A stretch of 64,000 nucleotides of DNA from NCBI RefSeq assembly GCF_033568475.1, contig NC_133120.1:93328151-93392150 (forward strand). The letters are read 5' to 3'. Source of the DNA: Henckelia pumila (taxonomy: Eukaryota > Streptophyta > Magnoliopsida > Lamiales > Gesneriaceae). Under the pieces are notes generated by a model that saw nothing but the letters and a program-made list of their open reading frames with translations, made no database searches and was not told the origin of the DNA. Every line of letters starts with the position of its first letter. The first letter of the stretch is position 1. The translations under genes were made by a program, and so were the position numbers. Positions 39,863 to 53,665 of the stretch are shown here, piece after piece.

Positions 39863-40609
39863 ATTCTGATTGTGTTGGCGAATGGATATATTTATACACC
39901 ATCTTTAGTTGAATAGGCAGCCATTTTCAGCATTCTTGATAAATAAAATGGTAATTTGACTACGCATTCTGCCCTGCCTTTGCATAAAAATATGAGGCAA
40001 GTGCGGGGCAGACTTGAATCTTGACTATTACATATGTACATATAAATTATAATGCAAATTTAGTTACCAAGTCACAAGTTTTTTAGAAGTTGAATCGCGT
40101 ATGTAGTGTTTTTTTTACTCTTTGAAAGATTTCTAAATCTTGAATGCTTGCACATCAGATTGATTAATAATCGAGAGGATAAATTTGAAGCTTGGATTTC
40201 AATTCACATTAATTTCAAACAATTTAACATGGGATGTAATCGTCAAAATACAATTAATTTAGTTTAGATATAAATTTAATGTATTCAAAGTTCTTGTTTT
40301 CTAATAAATTTACTCCAAACTTAAACTCTTTTATTTATTTATTTAGGGCTTTTTTTTAAATAAAATATCTGAGTACCCTCTATAGAAGATGCATATTGGT
40401 AAACGAGAAATTAAATTATAATTTGTGATTGGACAAAAGAAGACCTTATTATTATTAAATTAAAAAAATAAGAGAAATTTCGTGAAAGGAGCCCTAATTC
40501 CTTTTTCTCCGAATCCTCGAAACAAATCCGATCGATAAATTCAAACAATCTAATCAACTCCCCTCTCTCTCTCTCTAGAAATTTTCGCAGTCTGAATCCA
40601 AAAATCGCC
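39863..40609 (+). other. PWWP gene 3' UTR and CHMP1 promoter/leader
   Basis: No gene. 39863-40020 is probable 3' UTR, with AATAAA at about 39942-39947. The last 50 bases before 40610 contain a CTCTCTCTCTCT tract typical of plant transcription starts. The CHMP1 ATG sits in a favourable CGCCATGG context. Confidence 0.6.
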
Positions 40610-41221
40610 ATGGGTAACACGGAGAAGCTGATGCAGCAGATCATGGATCTGAAATTCACCTCGAAAAGTCTCCAACGCCAGGCCCGAAAGTGTGAAAAGG
40701 AAGAGAAGGCCGAGAAATTGAAGGTGAAGAAGGCGATCGAGAAAGGTAACATGGATGGCGCTCGTATCTACGCGGAGAACTCGATCCGCAAGCGTAACGA
40801 GCAGATGAATTATCTCCGCCTCGCCTCACGCCTAGACGCTGTCGTCTCACGCCTGGACACACAGGCGAAGATGCAAACCATAAGTAAATCCATGGGCAGT
40901 ATCGTGAAATCTCTGGAATCGTCCCTTTCCACAGGGAATTTGCAGAAAATGTCTGAGACCATGGATCAATTCGAGCGACAGTTTGTGAACATGGAAGTGC
41001 AGGCGGAGTTTATGGAGAGCTCTATGTCTGGAAGCACGTCTCTCTCTACGCCTGAAACCGAGGTCAATAGCTTGATGCAGCAAGTGGCTGATGATTATGG
41101 GCTCGAAGTGTCTGTTGGCCTGCCTCAGCCTGCTGCCCACGCTGTTGCTGTGAAGAATAGTGAGAAGGTGGATGAAGATGATCTCTCCAGGCGTTTGGCT
41201 GAGCTCAAGGCACGCGGGTGA
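40610..41221 (+). CDS. CHMP1: ESCRT-III subunit CHMP1 (Did2/VPS46)
   Basis: 203 aa in a single exon, the usual family length. CHMP1 works late in ESCRT-III at multivesicular endosomes, recruiting the AAA ATPase VPS4/SKD1 and LIP5. In plants it is needed for sorting plasma-membrane proteins such as auxin carriers. Visible features are the Snf7-fold start [19 protein letters not shown], a basic helix 1 ([12 protein letters not shown]), the [18 protein letters not shown] helix, a conserved central stretch with [19 protein letters not shown], an acidic C-terminal half, and a terminal MIM1 motif [14 protein letters not shown], which binds MIT domains. The sequence is nearly canonical with no lesion. 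It is tail-to-tail with the ELL-like gene. Confidence 0.97.
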   Translation: MGNTEKLMQQIMDLKFTSKSLQRQARKCEKEEKAEKLKVKKAIEKGNMDGARIYAENSIRKRNEQMNYLRLASRLDAVVSRLDTQAKMQTISKSMGSIVKSLESSLSTGNLQKMSETMDQFERQFVNMEVQAEFMESSMSGSTSLSTPETEVNSLMQQVADDYGLEVSVGLPQPAAHAVAVKNSEKVDEDDLSRRLAELKARG

Positions 41222-42035
41222 AATTCTGGTATATTCAAATTCTGGTATATTCAGACATGCTTGATGCTGAAGCTTGGTATTTTCAAATACTATTATTGTG
41301 TGGTGTAGTATTAACTTCCAAACTGCTGCCGTAATACTTGGATTTGTGTATAAATTCGACTCCATTGATGGGGATTATGTCTTATGGTTTCTTATGTTGC
41401 GTATCTAATAATTCCTCGTGAATCTATATATTTTGATTGTCTGTTACCAATATAGAGTTGGACTAAACCATGGAGGAGTGTCTGAAATGAAAAGATTTCA
41501 CCTTTCATCCCAATTGACCATACCCTAGGATGTATGGAGTTGTTCCTTTGTTCGATTTCCACCTTGATTTCTATTATTGAATTGTTGAGTGTGGATTACA
41601 GTTAAGTTATGATCATGGATCAATGTTGATTTTGATGTCCACTTCTGAAAGGTTTCTTTGAGTTCTCTTGTTTCGTCGAAGACAGAAGTTCTGTTACGTA
41701 GTTAGCTTCTGCTAATGATGGGGAATTTTACCTCCCCATTGTGATTCCACCTATCACATTTGGTTCAAAGATGATCTCAAACACCCGATTTCCCTCTTGT
41801 GTAGATTGAGTTTTGATTGTTGAACTGAAAAAACCCTTTAGTGTGAGTGAGTTTGACAAGGTACTTCACTCAAACGAGCCTTCCAAGTCATTTTTTGATG
41901 TTTTCGTGGTCATTTGAAAACATTTAATAGTTAGTGACATTGATTTTACATTTTCCGTTTTAAATCGCTCTATGGATCCTTTTTTTCACAATCGATAAAT
42001 GTTGTGCTCTCGTCATTTTATGAGATTCAATTATA

Positions 42036-42068
<33 letters not shown>

Positions 42069-43218
42069 TACTTTATGAGAAGAAATTGAAGCATAAGTCG
42101 TCCCTACTCCCAACGTATCCTTTCTGAGTAAAATGTTCTTTTAGCGCTTTTTAGAACTGTTTATTCATTAAAATCTCACTCTTTCTTTTATTATATGCGT
42201 ATATTACAACTTGGGTGAGGGGGGTTTTCACCTCACCGGACTGGCTGATCCAGACATCCTCACAATTTTACTTATTTCATCAAAACAAGAAACTGCTAAT
42301 GTCTGCGTAAAATATTTTTGAAAACAATATACGTCCCGTAGAAGTACATTTTACAGAAATAAAATCTCCGACGGTTCCCAGAATTGTTCTTTCGCACACA
42401 AATCTCTCGCATTGATCAAAGAAATTTATGAATAACTCGTGTATCCTTGTGTATCATACGCCAACTCTATGTCTGATTTTTTTTTTTTTTATCAAGATAC
42501 CACTGGGATTTAGATTTAAGGATGAATAGAGAGATCTGAATTTGGACGGCACAATCAAATTTGCAAGAGCGAGTCGTGTCAATCCTCAGGTGAGAACGAT
42601 GTCATGTTTATGACATTTTGAAACTCCGATGGTTCCCATGCTATTATTGTTCGATAAATAGAGATGACACGAGATTTTACAGATACGAGTTGAGCTAAAT
42701 CATAAATAAAAATACAATGTAAATGAATGGTCAAAACTTTAATCTTCGTAAATCACATATAAACTTTGAAAATATACCCATTTGAAAGTTCCTATAGCGA
42801 GAATTGTACAACCAAAAAAGAAAAATCAAAATTGTGGCAACGAATGCTGCTAAGCAGCCATTGACACTCGGAGAAAACGAAAAAATTCAAACCCGAAGAG
42901 AACCACAAGAATGTCTTTTTTACGCAAAAAGGATACTGTACAGTTATATAATATATTACACACGTGATGGATCCAAATTTCATCCAGATGCGTGTATTTG
43001 GCTTGCTACTGGTATAGGAGATGAATAGTGAAGTACAACTTCGGTGAATTGGTTATATGAGATCGATAATGAAGTCTACATGGGACCAGCAGATCTCACC
43101 TGGACAGTTGCTGCACGTTGACATAATCTCCCCAAAGACTATGGGACCAGCAGATCTCACCATGTAACAATATTTGTCACACTGATGTAAACGCAGTGAT
43201 GCATGAGTAGTAAATAAA
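41222..43218. other. spacer between convergent CHMP1 and ELL-like genes
   Basis: No supported gene. The two ends should be 3' UTRs. A TA tract is at 42032-42068. An imperfect repeat of CTCCGACGGTTCCCAG (about 42367) and CTCCGATGGTTCCCATG (about 42624) is visible. TGGGACCAGCAGATCTCACC occurs twice (43081 and 43142), 61 bases apart, probably in the ELL-like 3' UTR. The frames at 42792-42983 and 42804-43028 are opposite-strand shadows without domains. Confidence 0.6.
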
Positions 43219-46200
43219 TCAGTCTCTTGTACACGAGGCAGCGAAGTCTTTAATTCTCTGCTTCAAATGCTGCTCAAAAATGTGTTCATGGAATCGTATT
43301 AATGAGAAATAAGAGAATGGCAGATAAAAGTTAACATTGACATTAGGAAAGACTAAGAGGAATAGTCACCCTCAATTCTTCATGAAGCACGATGAAAATT
43401 TTCTTGAATTGTTTATGTTTCTGCAATATCAGATGTTAAACCGATCATACAAAAAATGAATGAAATTTTAAAATGATAAAACATCAATAAAACAGCAAGC
43501 TTTATTTGACAAAGCACGCCCATGGATAACTACACAAAAATAACCACTAACGTACCTCTCCACACTGACGAAATGATGACCGTATCTGTTCCAAAATGTC
43601 TTGGTATCTCTTATTATCCCTTCCTCGGCAAGTTTCAAGCTCATTCCCAAGTTTACTGAATTCATCTCTAATTACATCAGCAACGCAAATTAGAGTACTG
43701 ATTTTATGGACCAATTTAGCATATATAGTGCGACAATTTTATCTTAAAGACAATCAAAATGCACAAATATTAGAAAGCGAATGAACCAAGATCGATATTA
43801 CCTGTATGACTGCAAGATATTGTTTAAGGAGCAGTAGCTTTCGTATTTCTCTTGATATTCCTTCACGTATTCTTTATACCTAAAGATGGAATGGCATATA
43901 AATAATTGAGAACCAAAAAATCAAGTTGTTTCGTAACATGAAAGATAGAGCTTATCAAAGCATTTGTTCATCAAATACATCATCGTTTTATGAACTTACT
44001 GAGAGAGATCCTTTATTGGACTCTTCAACTCGGGTTCCTCCTTCTCATACTTTGCATATGGACAATTTTTCTCATCTGAGAAAGATTCTCTCCTTTTCTG
44101 AATACCGTTGTTGCCCCCCACTAAAAATGTGTCTTTTGGTCTATCATTTGAGCTGCCAATCATATTGGGCTCCTGTTTTTTAAACTCATTCATGGACTGG
44201 GAAACAGCTGTTCGTTTGAGGCCATGCTGCTGCTCTGTGGCATTAACAGCAACTTTTTTGTAACCATTAGCTTCTGAGTTTGTCCTCTGAGTTTCAGGTT
44301 CTGCATTTCTAATTTTACTAATTTCAGGAATTTTATTATGGTTAGTTACAAACTCGGTAGGACCTGCTGATGGCTGATGCTGCTGTGGCAGATTTCTGGT
44401 TTCTCTGAGTTGAGGTTTTGAAGGATCACTGACATTATTTTCTGAAGGCTTTCGCTTTGATGATCCATCTGGAATTCCAGATACCACAGTTTCAGAATTC
44501 TGTGGGGAAAGTTTTCTAGAACCTGGAGTTATCTTTTTAGAGGGCTTTCCTCTATTTAAATCTGAGTTCCAGCAATCTGAATCAGCTGATTTTTTTTCTG
44601 ATTGTCTATGTTTTTTAACCTTCTTTTCAAATTGCTTCTTTGGCCCTGGTATTTCATCAGGTAACGGTTCACGAAACTCACCCAACTCCAATTCTGAAAG
44701 CTCTCTTTGAAGTTTATTGTCCTGACCATTCGTTACGAGAGACCTGTCCACAGTATTAGCGTTGCTATCTTTGGGAGAGTAACTTGTTTGTATTTTAGAA
44801 TGCCGTCCAGCATCTGTTGCCTTCACCATAATCTTTGGTTTTCTGGAAATTGATTCTGCTGGAATCGTCTCTTTGTCACCGGTATCACCATCTTCATGAA
44901 GTGTCTCCATATTTATTGGATTATGCGTCCAAAGTCTTCCGCTGGTTTGCAGGCCTCTTTCGGACTCCTCAACACCACAACCCAAACCATCTTGTTTACC
45001 AAGTCTCTTTCCATTAGAATGGACCTCAGCCCGTCCAACAACATCAGAGGATCTTTGACCTGGCACCCGAGATTCAGAAAAAGACCCAGATTGTATTCCT
45101 TGGTTAAAGTCTACTTGAAGGTTATCACAATTACCATGGCTTGCATCTCTGATAGACATTTGATTAATAGGCGCCTCAAGGGAGCTTTTCAGAAGTTCAT
45201 CAGGAGATGAATTTTGAGGACTCTCACCAAAAAGAGAGGTTATGGTCCGAGAAAATGGTTGACTCAAACTCGTGTCTTTCAACCTCTTACTTCTGTCAGC
45301 CATATCAACAGAATGACGTTCATTAGACAGCCTTTTAGATTTGCCTTTAGACGATCTTGTGCAACTATCAGGCTCCCCGTGCTCAAAGCCATCTTTAACC
45401 ACACTGTCGTAGCCTTGGTTCTCATAGTACTTGTAATGATTTGGTGATGATGGTTTCATATCTTCACCTTCTTCATTAGAAAATAAATAATTACACGTAG
45501 CCCTTTCGGTTTCAAGGTCATCTTCAGGATTGTCATTCTCAATCTCAACTACATCAGAAACCCAATCATCTTGCTTTTCATAATGTCCTATATCAAGAAG
45601 CTCAACGTCTAGAGGCCTCGACTGAGTAGGAGATTTTGAGAGAGGCTCGGACTCGGGTTCTTTGCCATCATCACTCGTCATGATATCTACATCTTCATCA
45701 GGTGCCTGCTTGCTGCTGGAAGATACATCACTTTCACTATCACTGCTACTCCCACTGCGACTTCCCACTGGACTTCTTTTTCCTCTGCTATTACTTTCAC
45801 TATCACTTCCACTATCACTGCTGTTACTTTCACTATCACTGTCGCTCCCACCATCACTAGAGCTACCAGCCTGCCCTTCACTATCATCTGAAACTTTCTT
45901 GCCATTAGAATGATCCGGTGAATTGAGTGGGATGTCAATTTTCTCCTCTGTATCTGATGCATTTCCACACATAGAATTCAATTGAGCCTGTTCCTCCAAT
46001 TCATTGATGGGAGTTCGCGAGGAAAAGTTGGGATTTTGATCAGGAAGTCGGCCAAAGTTATTAGTTGCAGGTGATTGATTGCAAACGATTTCTGGGGAAC
46101 TGAGGAAAAACACATTAGATCCCTTATAGAAAGCACAGTGCACTGGTACAGAACATGATGTCATGCAAATACATGCTAAAAGTGCATATACTTTCTAAAA

Positions 46201-49200
46201 AACCAATTCGTGTCTTTTTTCCCTGGCTCCTATTCCTTAATTCACATTTTTCTATCTCGTTGCCCAAATATCTCTATTGATTTGTGCATGTGTCAAGGAG
46301 CAAATGAAAAAAAAAACTTAGATCAACAGATACTCTTTCCATAGGAAACTATCATTACAATGATAAGGCAGAAATAATTAAACTTATACTCTATCTTGAT
46401 GCTGCTGGCGCTCGTGTAATCTAGATCAGCTGCCATTTTAGTTTCTCACTGAAGTATGTACAGCAACAAATTCTAGGATTCTCGTTTTCCCCTATTTCCA
46501 GCATATAGATCTTTAAACTATTGTCTAACTCGTTACAAACGTGGAGGAAAAACCTCACAAGGACTTACACATCATACAGGGAAGGGTATTTAATCACATC
46601 CCAAGCATCTCGAGCCTACAATTCTAATTCCACAATGACTGTGTACTATACTGACTACGTTCCCACATGCATACACCAAAGCTATTGTCCAGCATATCAA
46701 CATGTTTCACGTGATACAAGAATAAAAAAGAACCCTGACCAAATAAGCACAAGAATTCGGCTTAGAGAGAAGCCTGATAGAACAGGTATACCTTCCACTT
46801 TCAGAAGAAGTTTTCTTGAAGTTTTCTGTGACACCAGGTTTCAAGTAATATCTTCCCGGAGCTTTAAAAGTTGCAATCTGCCAGTAAAAACTGGATAAGT
46901 ATAATCTGCTTAAGACTCATGCAAACAATTTTATAAAAATTATCAAGGCGTACTTGCTTCAGAATTGGCTGGATTTTCTGTATAGAGTTGGGCATAGCTT
47001 CTCCAATAGCTTTCTCCAATGCCTGATGATGAAGACATTCAAGAGCGTTATTCTACCAACAAACGTTTCACGAAAAGTAAATTTAGTACAGTTTGAAAAT
47101 GGAAAACATTCCTGGTAGATCATGCCATATGACCTACCTTCAGACTCATTCCCTCTGTGTGATGCTCTATTAGAAGAGAAACAATGAAACTTCTCAAATC
47201 AAAATGTTTAGCATCCACGTTCTGATTTTGAACTGGTTTATTGAGGACAGTATTATTTGCCATCCTACTAGACATTTCTTTGTCTAAACTAGTAGCTTTA
47301 CTTGATGCTTGAGAGGGTGTAGCATCAGACACAATGGCATTTCCCTTCATGGGATTGCTGCTTCCAGATGTGTGAGCTGGAGCGCCATATTGCTCTGTAT
47401 GAGAAGATAATGACGAACCAGTGGATGATCTATTTTTTGATGGATTTGGTGCAGACAAACTGGACTTATAGACAGATTTAGGAGGTCCACCTGCTAATGT
47501 GATGGTCAAGTCAAGCAAAAAAACCAACAGAGAATAATTGGAATTTACAAAAAATTCAAGTCCCAAGTTGTTTTAGGAATCTACAATTATTTCTTCTGAC
47601 ATAAAAATGGAAACAAAATAACTCTGACAAGAAAAGAATTCATCAAAGTCATTATCCTACTCACCAGGATAGGCTTCAGGTTTGGACTTTTTGAACGGAG
47701 GCTCTTTCCTTTTAAATGGCATTCTCCATGAATTAGCTGAAAATAAAATTACGGTGGAATTAGTTTACAGGTGCATTTGGATATGAAAAGCTTATGGAGC
47801 GAAAATGCTTTTGCTAGGAGAGTTGCGTTTAGATAGGCTTAAAAACAACTAAAAAGCTATAAAACTATATACTTAAAAAAAAAAACTGGCTTTTCAGCTT
47901 CTGTGACCATCTCTTAAAATAATAATAATAATAGAAAAAGCTTTTTCATTATCATATCTAAACTGAAAACCATTTTTCTAAAATATTTAAAAGAATCTTG
48001 CAAATTTTTAAGCCAAATACTTCCGTATTCAAACTGGTCATTATTGTTGTCAATAACATTCAAACAGCAGTTCAACATAAAGACCAAGTGGGTGTCGATC
48101 ATATGCAACATCTTCTTCTGAGATATAATAGTGACACTAGCATGCCCCGTGCACATGATGCCCATAGCAAAACAAGGAAATCCTGTACTAAGAATTGAGT
48201 TTCTTTAGATATAGGAATAACAATAACTAATGTACAAAGGTGATCTTACTGTTGTCCGAAAAATTTCAACTCTTAACCGTACGCATCACGAAAATAATGT
48301 TGTAAACAGGGTGAAGATGTAGAAGTTGCAAAAGACAGGAGGACATCTCTACATAGTGGTGTGGATAAAGTGTAAACCGGCTGGAAGAGTCTGGTTTTGA
48401 GGCAACTTTAATCCACCGGGTTTATTTTCTGGACGCGTTGGTATAAAGATAATTCATACGGTTAAAAATTGATTTCAACAGGTTGGGTCCGGGTTAGCCA
48501 GTTTTTTTCCGGTTATTTTTAAATAAAAATTAAATACGAATTTTTTTTATAGATTTAGTAACTATTAAGTATGTTCTTTAACATAAATACAAAAATTATT
48601 GAAAATGTAAATAATATATATCTTAATTTATCATGGGGTAACGAGGATGGATCGGTTAGCCCAAGAGAAACTCTCACAACTACAAATATTGTTCTATCAG
48701 GCCGCATTTCACTGCTCTGAACCGAATTTTCATGTTTCAGTTCTTCAGCTGACAGCCGTACTTCCTAGGTATCAAATTTCCTTTGTCATCAATGATTGCC
48801 GCTCATAAAGCATCACATATTTCAAAAATCCCACTGAAATAAAGATGCTAGAGACAGATATGTATTGGGTTTATAGGTGTATAACATGTAAATGCAGCGT
48901 CCCTTCTTCAAACATCTCATACGTAATCATCTCGTTTGAATTGAGAAGCTGGAGATGCATATTTTTGAAGGGCTTGAACTTTGGAAATTGATATATCTAA
49001 CATGCAGAGCATGCGCAAAGGTTTAACCAATCGATATAAATGAGCTTATGAGACTCATGTGAATGCAACATCACCACCTTCCAAGTTGGTAGGCACAAAA
49101 TTTCTGGCAAAATTATAACCATCGCTGATTCAATAAGCAATTTCTTATTTGGGTTAAATAAAAAATCTAATTCGATTTTAGCACTTGCACATAAAACAAC

Positions 49201-52200
49201 TGCCAAGGAAAATTGAAGGGAAGCTACAAAAGAGAAGATGTAAAAATTACGAAGCTTACATTCAGCCGCGGCTAGTGCCTTCATTTGATTCTTCATACTT
49301 GAATTCTGATGGTCTAAGACTATGGATCTGTTATCAAGAAATAGAAAGGACTTGATGAAAAACTTAAAAGATATTAATTGAAACTAATATCATTCTTGTC
49401 TCCTGAACTCTGTTAGATTCTTACTATATCATCATGAATGCTTGACTTTATCATCGGACCCAAACTATTTACTCCACTTATTCAATTTCTCCAGTAACAC
49501 AACATGCAGAAAAAATGTCTCTTGTGTTAAAGAAGAACCAATATGGTGAAGAACTGGAAAAAAATCAATGACCGCGGTATTAAGAATTAGTTTACGTATA
49601 GGGAGTTATACCCCCACAATAATTAATTTGTAACATGGGTAGCACAGTTTTAATAAACACTGGTCATCCTGCAAATGAGTTACATGTGCACAACATAATC
49701 TATAAATATAATGGCAAAACTTAAAAAATATTTGCATAGAGAAGTTAATATTCAAATTCAGCTTTTATATACATACAATTTGAAACCAAAATGATCATGG
49801 AAAATTATATAGAATATATATAGTTGAGTAAAAACATGGGGATTGTGGGGAAGAGAAAATGGGTCTTGTTGGGAAGTTAAATTTAAAATGGGTTGTTAAT
49901 ATTACATTAATGTCCTCCTCAAGATTTTGTCTATAAATAAAACGGAGGGTATTTAAGTCCACTAATCAAAATGACAAAAGTGGTTTTCTAAGAGGTTCGT
50001 GCATTATTCAATAGAAAAAATATTTATCTCTCGAATCAAACAAAACCTCACCATGAACACAAGTGAACTGATTACAACATGAGAGATGAAATCAAATTTT
50101 AGCTGCATATAAGTATGCTATGGTGAGAGATGATCATAATTTGAGGGAACTAACAAATATTAACATGCTGACATACATTTCAAAAATCTACCCCAAACCC
50201 CCTTCTCCTTGTAGCAAAAGAGAAAGAAGAACAAATAAGATGGATAAAGGAAAAATATATTGTTTTCAGCTTTCTAAGTTGATTATTCACGTTTAAGAGG
50301 TATACCTATCCAGGAAATTATGCCATAATGTCATCTTCTTACACCATTATTAATTCATTGCTAAATAGCACATACTGTGATACTGTGTTTCGAACGTCAG
50401 TTTAATGCATCCAGTGATATAGATAATGCAAGGATCCCAGACGGCTTCTCATGATTTACAACTTAAAAATACAAACATGCAATATATGCATGGCATTCTA
50501 GTTCGAGAAAAGGACACATACTTTCGTTGTTTATTCTTGCGCTCAGCTTCTTCAGATCGCATTTTGACATGCTTTTTAGTCGATTCATCCAATACACGCT
50601 GCACATTCAGCTTACGCCAAGTACCACCTGATTCTATAAGCAAGCCATTTCCATCTTCGCCGTTTTTACGCTCTTCATATATGTCGCAAAGTTCCCCCAT
50701 TTCCTCCGACCATGTAAAATTGAAGTTCTTATCACCCACGGTGATAACCTGGTTACAGAATAAGGACAAGTTTAAATGTCTACTTTCATTTGAAAATGCT
50801 ACAAGAAAACTAGAAACATAAAATAAACCCCCAATTCTGTCAAGAAATCTTTATGTGGAATAAGGAACGTGGTTTGAGAAAGCACGTGGGATTATTGAGT
50901 ATAATGATGCAGTTGATGTTCCACAATACAACAATTGAAGTGAGAGAAGGTGGATGAAAGACAACCGAGGACACAATTCTTTGAGAAACTACTAAATAGG
51001 AAATACTTAGAAATTACTGAGAAGCAAATTGGTGATTTCACTCTGGCATGTCACTCGAGGGAAATATCAAACTGAAAGGTGCAAACCAAACGTATCGTGC
51101 AAATAACAGCAAGACCAAATAAAGGTCATTATGTCACCATATCACCAGCAATGATACATAACAACAAAAAACGTGGCATTGCTGATAGTAGAGCCTTCTC
51201 TGTTGTGAGCATAACACTTGATTTATATGCAAATAAAGACAATTATATAGACACTTCAAAGCATAAGATAAAAACAAAAAAATCCCAACAATGATCAGCA
51301 GATTAAAAAATCACCGTCAGAGTCATCTAGAATCATAGTTTCCTACACCATGAGAAAAAATGATCGGGTTATCCGTATGGGTGGGGTGAGGGGAACTATC
51401 ATTAACTACACACACACACACTGGGCAAAAAAATATATATCTGTCACTTTTCTTGGAATACCAATGTTTGATACCCTGGATCCAGTTGAACTTCTACAAG
51501 AAACTAGACAAGCAAAGAGAAAAAAAAAAGAAGAAGAAGACGAGCTAGTGAAGGAAAAAGACTGGCATTCGCAGGACAAGAATTCAGGGCGCCAGCATAT
51601 GCTTGTCATGTTATACCCAAGACTAACAAATACTAACCAAGGGCATTAGGCAGCCTTGAACTATCTCAAAGTTCTGAACTCAAACAAAAATTATGAAACC
51701 ATTCAGTGCCATACTGCCATAGAATGGTGCAAGACTGGCATATACATCCATCATAAGAGCCACAAACTCTAGAAGGCGTATTCAACTACTTTTTCTTATC
51801 CCAACCGTTTCAGTTTCATGCCCGTTTTCCCACAAACCACGCCTGACTTTTCCAGTTCTCCCTACTCTTCCTACCAGGAGAATTCAAATTTTCTGAAAGC
51901 ATAGTGGCTTGAGTGTATCACCGACGCTTTGACATGAAAAGTAGAACAATGAAAATATGTCTCTGTATCCAAACCAAATCAAATACGGTCAATGTACATA
52001 AGGGCCTGTAGTTTCTATTATAGTTCCAAATTGGAATCCGCAACATTGAAAACCCAGTCTAGACACAAAGATGTAATTATACCAAATTTTGAGTCGAACA
52101 TCTAATCACGGATAAAGAACGCTGAACGCGATAGAGTACTAATCAGATCATAATAAAGAGTCGCCACACAGCTCAAGACTCAAGTCCACCTGATAAAATA

Positions 52201-52604
52201 AACAAGCAGCAGTAAAACTCAAAGCTTCTATCAAATTGAACATCCTCACTCACATTTCCACCGGAATTATTGGCATTGTAATCAAACTTGATACGCGCTG
52301 TTCCTCCCATCGCCTCCACGCGATTGATCTCCTCGACGAGGTCAGGCACAAGCCTTAATGCCATCGCGAAGTTCAGAGGATTCCTCGTGACGAGACTGAA
52401 TGTCTCCTCCGCTTGCAGAGAAGATGTGGGCCCAGAGGACGACTCCCCTCCGCCATCACGGCCTCTGGTGACGGCGGACGCGCCGCCTCCCGAAGAAAGG
52501 CGGCCTCCCGATGTGGCGGCGGAGTTGCGGTTGATTGGAGGGGCGTGAATGTTCCTCTTTCCGCCGCCGCCGCCGCGGCCGAGCTTTCCAGAACCTCCGT
52601 ACAT
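43219..52604 (-). CDS. ELL-like RNA polymerase II elongation factor with occludin/ELL C-terminal domain
   Basis: Plant counterpart of ELL, which stimulates Pol II elongation. Twelve exons fit: 52604-52254, 50748-50522, 49327-49260, 47736-47665, 47490-47138, 47022-46954, 46877-46792, 46099-44000, 43879-43802, 43667-43556, 43420-43370, 43269-43219, giving 1205 aa. The Gly-rich start MYGGSGKLGRGGGGGKR leads into the ELL N-terminal region (about 45-195) with FAMALRLVPDLVEEI, VGDKNFNFTW and RVLDESTKKHVKMRSEEAER. A winged-helix-like part (about 355-395) has ALEKAIGEAMPNSI and FKAPGRYYLKPGV. Exon 8 (2100 nt) encodes a long disordered region with Ser/Asp repeats (DSDSESNSSDSGSD), often labelled dentin-sialophosphoprotein-like. 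The last four exons encode the occludin/ELL helical domain: YKEYVKEYQEKYESYCSLNN to FAASCTRD. Three introns exceed 1.1 kb. ELL identity comes from domain order, and elongation activity is inferred. Confidence 0.87.
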
Positions 52605-53439
52605 TGAATTTCGGAATCCCGGAGGGATTTTAACAATGACTTGGGAACAGCCGTCGAAGATTTTTATTATTATTGCAAATAATACTCATCATATTATTAA
52701 TATAGTTTATTACTTGATTTTAAAAAGGTAAGTCGTTAAATTAATGTTGAAAAAACTAACGAGGATGATCCTTAAACTTTGTCGGACTACAATTTCAACC
52801 TTTTTTTACGAGTTTTCAATTATTTAGAAACGTAGTATTTTGATTTGATATATTCTTTGAGATGGAGATATATCTCCGATGATGAATTTAAAATTTATTG
52901 TAATTACTCCATAAAATAACTATTTATGATTTAATTTTGTTACTAGATGAAATTACCCCCCCAAAAAAACCCCATATTTGTTGTTACGGATTTGAAATAC
53001 TTAACATCACAATCTAACATTAACAAATCTCGGTTTATTTTTATTTTTTTAATTCGAATTTCAATATTTGTCAAACTTCGTAATTTATCTAAAGTTAAAT
53101 TTTATTTCGAGACATCGTCTTTTAAGAATATTGACGTGATAATTGAATACTGATATACTTCGTAAAAAGTCTCAAACCGATTATAACATAATATATTAAT
53201 ATAGTTCGCACGTAACGCATAACCATAATAATTATATTTGGTTATATATAATAAATATTTTTGGTTGAAATTTAGGTAGTGTAGAAGAAGTACTTTTTTG
53301 TTTTTATTTTACAAAATTTGAAATTCAAATTTGAAAGGAAAAATTCAAAAAAGTATTTCTTTATTAAAGTAATTTCGATGTTTTTATTTCTATTATATTT
53401 TGTTTAATAATCGTATTGTTAGGATGGGGGCAAAATCCC
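52605..53439. other. ELL-like gene promoter and AT-rich spacer
   Basis: 52605-52660 is the short GC-rich leader of the ELL-like gene. Beyond it the DNA is very AT-rich with no gene. Frames at 52549-52731 and 52947-53153 are chance or antisense. This is the boundary between the gene core and the retroelement block. Confidence 0.6.
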
Positions 53440-53665
53440 GATTCAATCCTAAATGTTTGAACACATTTTCGGTTCAGTCCTAAAAGTTTGGACGTTACCG
53501 GTTTGGTCCTAAATCTTTCCCAAAAGTTTTCGGTTCAGTTCTAAATGTTTATACGTTCCCGGTTTGGTCCTAAATGTTTTCCAAAAATTTCCGATTCAGT
53601 CCTAAATATTTTAACATTGCTGATTTCATGCCAAATATTTCTCAAAAGTTCCCGGTTTGATCCTT
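53440..53665. repeat. 61-bp degenerate tandem repeat, ~3.5 copies
   Basis: Units contain GGTTCAGTCCTAAA, ACGTTCCCGGTTTGGTCC and AAATGTTTTCCAAAA. They begin at about 53471, 53532 and 53593, a steady 61-base period, with a partial unit before and after. Noncoding. The wording resembles ends of some plant inverted-repeat elements, but no inverted partner was seen. Confidence 0.8.

Noticed and set aside
45662-45913. Leu/Ser-rich plus-strand frame
   Set aside because: Antisense of the Ser/Asp repeat region of the ELL-like protein.
51350-51649. 99-codon plus-strand frame with Lys/Glu-rich middle
   Set aside because: Lies in the first intron of the ELL-like gene on the opposite strand; no domain.
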